Shown here: piece after piece, positions 7,627 through 15,029 of the stretch
How positions within the stretch are numbered: the first letter of the stretch is position 1
Layout of the letters: every line of letters begins with the position of its first letter
Source of the DNA: Lachnospiraceae bacterium
GTDB lineage: Bacteria; Bacillota; Clostridia; Lachnospirales; Lachnospiraceae
DNA length: 39,533 bases
Assembly: GCA_017437785.1 (NCBI GenBank)
Contig: JAFRXH010000015.1
Location: 1 to 39,533 of the forward strand
Reading direction: 5' to 3'
The notes under the pieces: model-generated
What the model was told of the DNA's origin: nothing
Seen by the model: only the letters and a program-made list of their open reading frames with translations
Databases searched by the model: none
Position numbers and translations under genes: made by a program

Positions 7627-8919
7627 ACTGAGGGGGATCATCAAAGTGATCTTAAAGCCCTTGTTTTCATTGGAAGGCACCAGCTCCCCGTCCATTTTTT
7701 CCATCAGGGTGCTTGCGATATAAAGTCCAAGTCCGCTGCCTTCTTCCTTACTTTCCGCCCATTTCTTTCCGCGATAGAATTTGCCCAGGATCATTCCCAG
7801 TTCCTCTTCCGGCACTCCCGGTCCGTGATCGCGTATGCTCATTTCAAGATATTCTTCCACTAAGCGGTAACTCACCTCGATCGCGGTGCCTGCATATTTA
7901 TAGGAATTGGAAATGATATTGCCGATCACCTGATTCATGCGCTTTGGATCTATATGTATCAGCACTTCCGGCACATCCTGCGCCTGCACCAGTCCCTTAT
8001 CATCATATTTATTTACGATATCTGTAAGGATAAGTGAGCTCTCATCCGTACAGTTCACCTTAAATTCCCCCAGTTCTTCCAGTGTTGCGGAAAAAAGGTC
8101 ACTTACCAGCACATCTATCTGGTCTGCCTTTTTATAAATATTGGCTATCTTTTCCTTATGATCTTCCATACCATCCGAAGCATCAAACTTTGCAGTCAGT
8201 AATTCGCATGTCACTTTGATCCCCGTAATGGGCGTTTTCAGATCATGGCTTAAGGATGCCACCAGTTCTTTTTCACGCTTTTGCAGATCAGCTTCACGCA
8301 GGCGGGATGAGCGGAGTTCTTCACGCATGATATCAAAGCTTTCGGAAAATGCCCCGAACATATTATTCCGGTCCATAGAAAGCGGTTCGTCAAGTTTTCC
8401 CTCTGCAACCCTTCCGGCAAAATCATTAAGCTCCCTGAAGGGACGATAGATCCGCTTTGTTACATACATTCCAAATACACCTGCGGTTATTAAAAGCGCC
8501 ACACCGGTAACACACAGTCCTATTATGATCCTTATACGCAGCTGCAAGGTCTGTCCCATGCCGTCATCCGGAATGATCACATAACCGGATGTTTGTCCGT
8601 TCACAAAGATATACCGGTACGGATATCCTTTTTTGATCGCCGTTTCTACAGAAAGTCTGCCACTCTCTACAGGCACGCTGCTGAACAATACCTCTCCGAT
8701 CGTATCTGTTACGACCAGATCAACTCCGTACTGTGCATTGCTGATACTGCCGGTATCTGTGAGATCTGCTTCGACCTTATGCGCTATCTCATTAAGTTTC
8801 AGCACCAGCTCCTCTCTGCCGTAATCTTCTCTGACATTCAAGGTAAGAATGGCAAAGATCAATACCGCAAGAAAATATAACGCACCGCATGCGATTACCA
8901 CATTTCTGTATCTTTTCAT
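7624..8919 (-). CDS. Sensor histidine kinase (HisKA/HATPase, HAMP)
   Basis: 431 aa. TM1 8-27, a ~100-residue extracytoplasmic sensor, TM2 131-151, HAMP about 153-205, then an H-box SLSHDLKTP with H225 as phosphoacceptor. The N-box (QVIGNIISNSYKYA) and G-boxes (DHGPG, GSGLGLYIA) are intact. It overlaps the response regulator by 4 nt (ATGA), so the pair is coupled. It lies directly upstream of the ABC transporter that it probably controls. The sensor domain is larger than in intramembrane BceS-type kinases, so it may sense its ligand directly. Confidence 0.92.
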   Translation of the reverse strand: MKRYRNVVIACGALYFLAVLIFAILTLNVREDYGREELVLKLNEIAHKVEADLTDTGSISNAQYGVDLVVTDTIGEVLFSSVPVESGRLSVETAIKKGYPYRYIFVNGQTSGYVIIPDDGMGQTLQLRIRIIIGLCVTGVALLITAGVFGMYVTKRIYRPFRELNDFAGRVAEGKLDEPLSMDRNNMFGAFSESFDIMREELRSSRLREADLQKREKELVASLSHDLKTPITGIKVTCELLTAKFDASDGMEDHKEKIANIYKKADQIDVLVSDLFSATLEELGEFKVNCTDESSLILTDIVNKYDDKGLVQAQDVPEVLIHIDPKRMNQVIGNIISNSYKYAGTAIEVSYRLVEEYLEMSIRDHGPGVPEEELGMILGKFYRGKKWAESKEEGSGLGLYIASTLMEKMDGELVPSNENKGFKITLMIPLS

Positions 8920-9668
8920 AATGTACGTTCAAGTATATAGCCTACGCCCCATATAGTTTTTATAAGGCGCGGGGCCTTGGGATCTTCCTCTGTCTTTTCG
9001 CGCAGATGTCGTATATGCACAGCCAGTGTGCCTTCACCGATAAATTCATCATCCCAGACTTCTTTTAAAAGTTCATCTTTGGTTACCACCCTGCCCGAAT
9101 GATCATAAAGATACTTAAGCAACTTATACTCCATCGCCTTTAAGCCGATCTCTTCCGAACCTTTGCGAAGCTTATGTTTAGCGGTATCCATGATGATAGT
9201 TTCCGTAAGGGCGATCTGCGTGTCATCCACCCCCTTATTATCTGAATGAGCCACTTTTATATTATTGGCAGCTTCCGCCTGCAGCAGGGCCTCTTTCGCC
9301 TTTTCATAGCGCTCCAGTATCGCTTTGACTTTTGCCAGCAGGATGCTTAAGGTAAAAGGCTTTTTTATATAATCGTCGCCGCCGATATTAAGAGCTATCA
9401 AAACATCATCATCACTGCTGCGCGCGCTGATGAAAAGTATAGGCATATCATAGTTTTCCCGTACCCTCTTGCACAGATCAAAACCTGTGCGTTCACCCAG
9501 ATTGATATCCAGCAGCATAAGTGAGACCAGATTTTTCTCAAGGAAAGCGACCGCTTCATCATATCCCGTCACGTATGCGCTCTTAACATCAAACATATTA
9601 AAGTATTCCGCAGTTGACTGGGCGATCACTTCGTCGTCATCAATGATCAGTACTTTGTATTGTTCCAT
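8916..9668 (-). CDS. OmpR/PhoB-family response regulator
   Basis: 250 aa. The receiver domain has acidic residues D10-D12, phospho-acceptor D54 (MLLDINLG) and the conserved lysine in IKKPF. A winged-helix DNA-binding domain occupies the last ~95 residues (VTKDELLKEVWD, GTLAVHIRHLREK). A linker of ~45 residues between domains is longer than usual. A TATAAT at 9729-9724 upstream is a likely -10. The likely target is the ABC operon promoter carrying TAAGAAT repeats at 7609-7626. Confidence 0.93.
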   Translation of the reverse strand: MEQYKVLIIDDDEVIAQSTAEYFNMFDVKSAYVTGYDEAVAFLEKNLVSLMLLDINLGERTGFDLCKRVRENYDMPILFISARSSDDDVLIALNIGGDDYIKKPFTLSILLAKVKAILERYEKAKEALLQAEAANNIKVAHSDNKGVDDTQIALTETIIMDTAKHKLRKGSEEIGLKAMEYKLLKYLYDHSGRVVTKDELLKEVWDDEFIGEGTLAVHIRHLREKTEEDPKAPRLIKTIWGVGYILERTL

Positions 9669-9769
9669 CTGCCTCCATGCCCTCCGTTCCCATCGGTTTC
9701 AAAGCTGTTTTCATACTGTATTATTATATCAAAAAACGGAGGTGAAGTATATGTCGGATTTACGGCCGG

Positions 9770-10246
9770 TCATTTGTCAAACCCGGATTTGAATTTGTCG
9801 AGTGCCTCCTGCATTTTCCGGTTCTCCGACTTTTCCGCAAGCCTTGTAAGCAGCGCGCTGATCCCCATGCTTATGGCAAAAGAGATAAAGAAACCGCACC
9901 AGGCTTTGGGATCATCTACCGGAAACCACTTAAATATCACTGTCATGATGATCATGACCAGCATTATGGTAACAAAGAATAATATATATCTGAGTACCAT
10001 AGACATACCTTTGATCATCCTGTCCGTAAGAAAGAGTACCTGTGATAAAGTTATAAAAAGGGCAAGCAGCAATAACTGCAGCAGAGTAGGTATGCCAAGC
10101 GCCGCATCTTTATAGCTGAATAAAGCAGAATACTCGTCTGCACCGTTTCCGATCACCAGTGAGAATACTATAAAGATCATCACTATGACTCCGTAGGTCG
10201 CAAACAGCTGACTTATATAATTAAATACGGTCTTTTTTTCTTCCAT
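9770..10246 (-). CDS. DUF3021 family membrane protein, partner of LytTR regulator
   Basis: 158 aa with four predicted membrane segments (about 17-34, 52-74, 84-106, 117-136) and a charged C-terminal tail. DUF3021 proteins usually sit beside a LytTR-only DNA-binding protein. Here the start codon overlaps the LytTR stop (TAATG). Such pairs are analogous to LytTR regulatory systems such as HdrRM and BrsRM of Streptococcus mutans, where the membrane protein restrains the regulator. That role is inferred by analogy. Confidence 0.85.
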   Translation of the reverse strand: MEEKKTVFNYISQLFATYGVIVMIFIVFSLVIGNGADEYSALFSYKDAALGIPTLLQLLLLALFITLSQVLFLTDRMIKGMSMVLRYILFFVTIMLVMIIMTVIFKWFPVDDPKAWCGFFISFAISMGISALLTRLAEKSENRKMQEALDKFKSGFDK

Positions 10247-10686
10247 TACTTTAACCCCAGCTTTCTTCTTAATTCATCGGAATACATTCGTGATACCACG
10301 ATCTGTTCGCCGTTGATAAGGCTGATGCGGATCTTCCTGTTGATATCCGCTTTCAGACTCTTTATCTTTCTGATATTGACTATGCTCTGCTTGCTGATGC
10401 GCAAAAAATCCCTCTCCAGAAGCTCCTGCTCTATCTCATACAGTTTAAGTTCGGATTCATAGGTATCTTCCTCGGTATAAACAAAGGTCTTCCTGTCAAC
10501 ACCTTCTATATAAAGGATCTTATCAATATCCAGAAGATAAGTTTCATCATCCTTTTTAACACCGATCTGCATATCGATCATCCGCATAATGGCAACAGTC
10601 TTTTCCACCTCACGCGAAAAGCGCGGTGCCTTTATGATAACTGTAGTATCTGTGTATTTGTCATCAATATCTATCTCGATCTTCAT
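10246..10686 (-). CDS. LytTR DNA-binding regulator without receiver domain
   Basis: 146 aa. The C-terminal ~100 residues form a LytTR domain (DKILYIEGVDRKTFVY, LLERDFLRISKQSIVNI, GEQIVVSRMYSDELRRKLG). The short N-terminal part is not a receiver, so activity must be controlled otherwise, probably by the DUF3021 membrane partner. It is co-transcribed with the ABC-2 exporter upstream. The 21-bp-period direct repeats at 12298-12329 ahead of that operon are the best candidate binding site (inference). Confidence 0.88.
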   Translation of the reverse strand: MKIEIDIDDKYTDTTVIIKAPRFSREVEKTVAIMRMIDMQIGVKKDDETYLLDIDKILYIEGVDRKTFVYTEEDTYESELKLYEIEQELLERDFLRISKQSIVNIRKIKSLKADINRKIRISLINGEQIVVSRMYSDELRRKLGLK

Positions 10687-11373
10687 CTATTCCAGTCCCT
10701 TTTTCCTGAAGGCTATAAAGAAGAGTATCATCGCCAGTGCTGCATTTAATAACAGTATTATAACACTTTCTTTTCCTGCATTACATAATGACATATCTTC
10801 AAGAAAATTCCTTATCTGCTGGGTATAGAAGATCTTTGAAAAACTCCTGATATTCTCGTTGAACATCGCCAGCATAGGCGCAAAGGAAAGTACCATCATT
10901 ACAGGCATACAGATCGATGTGGCAACCATCTGATTCTTTGCATATATACCTATACAGGCTCCTGCCAGAACAGATACGGCAAATCCCGCTCCCATTAAAG
11001 CCATGTAAAAAACTATCCCGCTGCCCTTAAAACCTGTTGCCATCACGCCGGCTCCGGCCATGCATATAAGCCAGACATATACGCCCACGCCCAGAAGATA
11101 CTCAACAGGTTTTACATTTGCCATCATAAGCACACGCAGGGTATTTTTTTCTTTTTCTTCCGATATCACAGCTGCCATGGAAGTGACCGGCGCCATCCCC
11201 ATATACATTACCGAAAAAAGCTTAGTAAAGAAAAGCTCCGGCATTCCTTCCATTTTTACTGTATTTTCCATTATCAGCGTCATGGCCGGAAAAAGAATAA
11301 ACTGTATCAATACCGTCTTATTCTTTAATGTATCGATCAACTGCTTTTTAAAAACTATCATGCTGTTTTTCAT
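10687..11373 (-). CDS. ABC-2 type transporter permease
   Basis: 228 aa from ATG 11373, preceded by GAGGAGG. An in-frame TTG at 11391 is less likely. Six hydrophobic segments fit the ABC-2 membrane fold, with a short cytoplasmic N-terminus (MKNSMIVFKKQL). It overlaps the 3' end of the ATPase gene by 26 nt and is followed directly by the LytTR gene. Probably one half of a drug, peptide or lipid exporter; substrate unknown. Confidence 0.85.
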   Translation of the reverse strand: MKNSMIVFKKQLIDTLKNKTVLIQFILFPAMTLIMENTVKMEGMPELFFTKLFSVMYMGMAPVTSMAAVISEEKEKNTLRVLMMANVKPVEYLLGVGVYVWLICMAGAGVMATGFKGSGIVFYMALMGAGFAVSVLAGACIGIYAKNQMVATSICMPVMMVLSFAPMLAMFNENIRSFSKIFYTQQIRNFLEDMSLCNAGKESVIILLLNAALAMILFFIAFRKKGLE

Positions 11374-12223
11374 TCTCTTCTTCCTCCTCAAGCTTTCTTC
11401 CTGTCAGTTCCAGAAATACGGTTTCCAGATCCGGTTCCGACGAGTGGATAGTTTCTATCTTCCCTTCCTTCATCAGTCTGCATATCTCATCAGCCGCTCC
11501 CGGGGTGTGCGTTAATTCCTCATCCTTCCCGGAAGACAAATGGATCATTATCTTTTTCTGATGGTTATACTTTCTGCAGATCTCTTCCGGTGCGCCGCTT
11601 TCAACTATCTTTCCTTCGTTTAACAAAGCCACCCGGCCGCACAGTGACGCAGCCTCCTCCATATTATGTGTGGTAAGAAAGATCGTACATCCGCTTTCCT
11701 TCTTATCCAGGATTATCCTGTGGATCTGCCTGGTGGTCTGCGGATCAAGACCGCTTGTAGGCTCATCAAGGAACAGTATTTTCGGATCATGCATGAAAAC
11801 TCTTGCCAGGCACAGTCTCGCACGCATGCCCTTTGAAAGGTTGACAGCCCGGGTATGATAAGCATCCGCCAGGCCTACCTGTTCCAGAGCCTCTTTTATC
11901 CTGCTTTGGGGAACTCCATAGATATCTGCAAATACTTTCAGATTATCTGCGCATGAGAATCTTTCATATACTCCGAACTGATCCATCATGATGCCGATCT
12001 TCTTTTTGTCTTCACCGCTTAATGCTTTCACATCTTTATCAAGCACGGTAACTCTTCCGCTGTCAAAGCCCAGCTGACCGGTCAATATCTTTATCAGAGT
12101 AGTCTTTCCCGCACCCGAAGGGCCCAGCAGGCCGAATATCTGCCCGTTGGGAATATCGATGTTTACTCCCGAAAGCACTTCTCTGCCGGCAAATCTTTTA
12201 TAAACATTAAGGCATTGGATCAT
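11348..12223 (-). CDS. ABC-2 transporter ATP-binding protein (CcmA-type)
   Basis: 291 aa. Walker A GPSGAGKTT (34-42), signature LSKGMRARLCLAR (a variant of LSGGQ typical of ABC-2 exporters), Walker B ILFLDEPTSGLDP and switch TTHNMEEA. The C-terminal ~70 residues resemble the extra domain of exporter ATPases. It is first in the ABC-2/LytTR/DUF3021 operon, with AAGGAGG before its ATG. The promoter (12255-12283) and paired direct repeats (12298-12329) upstream suggest autoregulation by the LytTR protein. Confidence 0.92.
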   Translation of the reverse strand: MIQCLNVYKRFAGREVLSGVNIDIPNGQIFGLLGPSGAGKTTLIKILTGQLGFDSGRVTVLDKDVKALSGEDKKKIGIMMDQFGVYERFSCADNLKVFADIYGVPQSRIKEALEQVGLADAYHTRAVNLSKGMRARLCLARVFMHDPKILFLDEPTSGLDPQTTRQIHRIILDKKESGCTIFLTTHNMEEAASLCGRVALLNEGKIVESGAPEEICRKYNHQKKIMIHLSSGKDEELTHTPGAADEICRLMKEGKIETIHSSEPDLETVFLELTGRKLEEEEENEKQHDSF

Positions 12224-12254
12224 AACGCACCTCCTTTATCTGCTTGTTGAAACA

Positions 12255-12283
12255 AACATATCAGAGGTATGCATTACTATCAA
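12255..12283 (-). promoter_or_regulatory. Promoter of the ABC-2/LytTR/DUF3021 operon
   Basis: TTGATA (12283-12278), 17-nt spacer, TATGTT (12260-12255) on the minus strand, about 32 nt before the ATPase start. The -35 is close to consensus and the -10 moderate. Confidence 0.55.
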
Positions 12284-12297
12284 TGCCTTAATACGTA

Positions 12298-12329
12298 AGT
12301 TGCCCAAATAGCCACATCAGTTGCACAAA
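12298..12329 (-). promoter_or_regulatory. LytTR-type direct repeats upstream of the ABC-2 operon
   Basis: TTTGTGCAACT (12329-12319) and TTTGGGCAACT (12308-12298) on the minus strand differ at one base and are exactly 21 bp apart (two helical turns), ending 15 nt upstream of the -35. LytTR proteins bind such paired direct repeats. The natural ligand is the LytTR protein at 10246-10686. Confidence 0.6.
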
Positions 12330-12362
12330 AATACTGTCAGGATGTCGCCGCTACTGAAGCAG

Positions 12363-13529
12363 TCACTCTTTCAGGGGCATGAGTATCTCAGCCTCCACCA
12401 GGTAGATATCCCCTTCTTCGCTGCAGTTTATATTAAACTCTCCGCCATATTTTTTAACGGTGCGTTTGATGTTTAAGATCCCAAAGCCGTGATCCGGAGA
12501 ATTTTTGGAAGAAACTAAATTGCCCGGCGTCAACCTGCTGACGCTTTTATTCTTCTCTGTTATAAGTATAAAATTGGCATTCTTCTTAAATTCCAGAATT
12601 ATCTTCTTGTCTTCATCGGAAAGATCCCTTCCGTATGCCCTGCTTAATGCCTCTATGGCATTGTCCAATAAATTGGACAGTATCGTAACCAGGTCGGCGC
12701 TCTCGATATCAAGTCCCGCCAGATCACCCGATATGCATAATTTAAGTCCGCGTTTTTCTGCCTTTGCATACTTATCTGCTATTATCACATCCGCTATGTC
12801 ATTGCCGCTCCTGAAAGGCGGCGCTGCAGCTTCTATCTGCTCGGCTATGGAATCTATATAAGCAAGGAGCTCTTCGCTTCGTGACTGCGACGCCAGTTCC
12901 TTTAAAGCTATCAGATGATTCTTCATATCATGTCTTAAGCGTCTGGTCTCCATGCTGCTTTTTTTTACGGCTTCATAATGGGCATTGCGCGCTTCTGAAA
13001 CCATATCATCTATCTTCTGAAGCTCTGCCCTGTAACGGTCCCGTGAGCGCATAGGTGCAGTGTATATAATGATGCTGCAGATGATCGCAGAAACCAGAAA
13101 GCTCAGCGCACCATACAGATCAGAATGATCACCTGTCACGCAGAGACACAAAAGATTGATCAGTACCATATAAAGGCAGGTTAAAAAGACTGCTGTCACA
13201 CCCGGAATGAGATTTTCTTTTTTAGTATTTATCACACTTCCCGGGATCATTATCAAAAGAACGGTTAATGCGCTTACCGGGAAAAAAACCGCATTCAGTA
13301 TTTCCTTTTCTCCGTATGATTCCAGATATACCAGCGCGCGTCTTACATCAAATGTCATGATAAGGCTCATAAGTATGCAAAGACCCGCGGATATGATATA
13401 GTCTGCTTTTACCGTTGCTACGTTAAGACTCTGTCTGCTAATTCCTCTTCTTCCCAATATAAAAAACCACATCAAAAATGCGGCTGCCGGTATCAGTATC
13501 AAAGTAAGTGCATAACATAATACGGTCAT
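12363..13529 (-). CDS. GHKL-type sensor histidine kinase (AgrC/NatK-like)
   Basis: 388 aa. The N-terminal ~160 residues hold about five membrane segments. A dimerisation/H-box follows, ETRRLRHDMKNHL with H200. The HATPase domain has an N-box (ILSNLLDNAIEAL) and a C-terminal GFGILNIKR. This layout is typical of peptide-sensing kinases that pair with LytTR response regulators. The gene follows its partner regulator by 2 nt. The signal is unknown; no small signal-peptide gene was seen nearby. Confidence 0.9.
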   Translation of the reverse strand: MTVLCYALTLILIPAAAFLMWFFILGRRGISRQSLNVATVKADYIISAGLCILMSLIMTFDVRRALVYLESYGEKEILNAVFFPVSALTVLLIMIPGSVINTKKENLIPGVTAVFLTCLYMVLINLLCLCVTGDHSDLYGALSFLVSAIICSIIIYTAPMRSRDRYRAELQKIDDMVSEARNAHYEAVKKSSMETRRLRHDMKNHLIALKELASQSRSEELLAYIDSIAEQIEAAAPPFRSGNDIADVIIADKYAKAEKRGLKLCISGDLAGLDIESADLVTILSNLLDNAIEALSRAYGRDLSDEDKKIILEFKKNANFILITEKNKSVSRLTPGNLVSSKNSPDHGFGILNIKRTVKKYGGEFNINCSEEGDIYLVEAEILMPLKE

Positions 13530-13531
13530 TC

Positions 13532-14233
13532 CTATCTCACCGTTTTCTTAACATGTTCATAGAGCTCTTTTTTAAATTCGTTATAAGCAGACCGGCTTAT
13601 ACCTACTATGCTCCCGTCATCCAAAACAACCTCTTTGTCCCTTAGCCTTGCAACATGATCAAGATTTACCGCACTGCATCGGTGAACCTTTCTGATAGTG
13701 TCATTGATCCTATTAAATATATCTATGGCTTCCGTAAGTTTCATCCTGGTGGTAAACGAACCGGATCCGGTTATTATCCTTACATTATTATTATCCGATT
13801 CCAGGAATAAAACTTCCGACGGCACCACTACTATCTCTTCCCCGGCAGACTTGATCATCACTCCCTGCATACTGGCTTTCATAAGTTTTATATCCTGCAG
13901 GGTCTGCTTAAGTTTTTCATCCTCTACGGGCTTTTTCAGGAAACGGAAAGCCCCCACCTCATAGCCGTCAATTGCCATCTCCGTATGACTGGTCAGGAAT
14001 ACTATTGGCGTGCCATTGTTTTTTGATCGCATCTGCCTGGCAGCGCTCATCCCGTCCATGCCGCCCATCTCTATATCCAGAAATATCAGGTCAAATACAT
14101 CTTTCGAAGCGAGCAGATCCTCTGCGCATGAAAACGAGATCACATCACAGTCAAGCCGTGATATGATCCCGTAGATCTTCTGCTCAAGGTCATTCAAAAA
14201 CACTTTTTCATCATCGCATATGGCGATCCGCAT
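13532..14233 (-). CDS. LytTR-family response regulator (AgrA/VirR-like)
   Basis: 233 aa. The receiver has D7/D8, phospho-acceptor D53 (LIFLDIEMGG) and KKPV. The C-terminal LytTR DNA-binding domain covers about 125-233 (VLFLESDNNNVRI, VHRCSAVNLDHVARL). No good ribosome binding site precedes ATG 14233, so it may depend on the upstream transporter genes. A REP-like hairpin lies in the 108-nt gap upstream. Its best target is the pair of 21-bp-spaced repeats ahead of the M13 peptidase/ABC operon (19633-19667). Confidence 0.9.
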   Translation of the reverse strand: MRIAICDDEKVFLNDLEQKIYGIISRLDCDVISFSCAEDLLASKDVFDLIFLDIEMGGMDGMSAARQMRSKNNGTPIVFLTSHTEMAIDGYEVGAFRFLKKPVEDEKLKQTLQDIKLMKASMQGVMIKSAGEEIVVVPSEVLFLESDNNNVRIITGSGSFTTRMKLTEAIDIFNRINDTIRKVHRCSAVNLDHVARLRDKEVVLDDGSIVGISRSAYNEFKKELYEHVKKTVR

Positions 14234-14263
14234 GGTTTATACCGGTCAAAAATAACTATTATA

Positions 14264-14303
14264 AAGATCCTTCGCTTCCTGAGGTTGCTAAGCTCAGGAT
14301 GAC
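14264..14303 (+). repeat. REP-like dispersed repeat with hairpin, between ABC ATPase and LytTR regulator
   Basis: AAGATCCTTCGCTTC...CTCAGGATGACTC, a longer variant of the repeat at 30056-30152, carrying an extra segment between its halves. CCTGAG and CTCAGG pair. It may limit read-through or stabilise the upstream mRNA end. Confidence 0.5.
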
Positions 14304-14341
14304 TCTAACTTTTTTCAGTGAACCATTATTGGATAATTGTA

Positions 14342-15013
14342 TCAAATAAGCTTTCCGTTGTCGAGTTGTACGACGCGGCTGCCGTAACGGCTGTTATGCT
14401 CGGAGTGGGTTACCTGAAGTATCGTCATGTTCCTCTCCTCATTGATCTTTTTAAACAGCTCCATTATGGTCTCGCCGGATTCCTTATCCAGATTTCCGGT
14501 TGGCTCATCCGCAAGTATTATCTCTGGCTCACCCATTAAAGCTCTGGCTATGGCCACACGCTGCTGCTGTCCGCCGGAAAGCTTGGACGGCATTACCTTA
14601 CGTTTATCAGCGATACCGGTTATATCCAGTATCTCAGTAAGTCGTTTGGCCGCGGCGCTGTCATAGCGCTTCGAAACCTTAAGCGGCAGGAGTATGTTAT
14701 CTTCAACCGAAAGATTCTGGACCAGATTATAGAACTGGAAGATAAAACCTATCTTTGAAAGCCTCAGCTGCGAAAGCTTCTTTTCCTTTATCTTTCCGAT
14801 ATTCTCACCGCATACCACTATATCGCCGGTATAGTTACGGTCCAGCCCGCCTATAAGATACAGCAGGGTTGATTTGCCGGAGCCGGAGGGCCCCATGAGC
14901 GAAACAAATTCTCCTCTCTTTACCGTCATATCTGCGCCCTGCAGCACTTTTACTTCCAGATCGTCTTTACCGAATGATTTGTATACATTATCTACTGTGA
15001 TTATCGTGTCCAT
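14342..15013 (-). CDS. ABC transporter ATP-binding protein (MacB/LolD-type)
   Basis: 223 aa. Walker [10 protein letters not shown] (41-49), signature [13 protein letters not shown], Walker [13 protein letters not shown], switch LQVTHSE. It is the standard length for LolD/MacB-type ATPases. AAAAGGAGAG precedes its ATG. It follows the FtsX permease by 16 nt in the M13 peptidase operon and should power that permease. Confidence 0.92.
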   Translation of the reverse strand: MDTIITVDNVYKSFGKDDLEVKVLQGADMTVKRGEFVSLMGPSGSGKSTLLYLIGGLDRNYTGDIVVCGENIGKIKEKKLSQLRLSKIGFIFQFYNLVQNLSVEDNILLPLKVSKRYDSAAAKRLTEILDITGIADKRKVMPSKLSGGQQQRVAIARALMGEPEIILADEPTGNLDKESGETIMELFKKINEERNMTILQVTHSEHNSRYGSRVVQLDNGKLI

Positions 15014-15029
15014 TTTATGACTCTCCTTT

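Noticed and set aside
14234-14341. Separate strong promoter for the LytTR two-component genes
   Set aside because: A TATAAT lies in the gap but no fitting -35 or ribosome binding site. The region is mostly a REP-like repeat.
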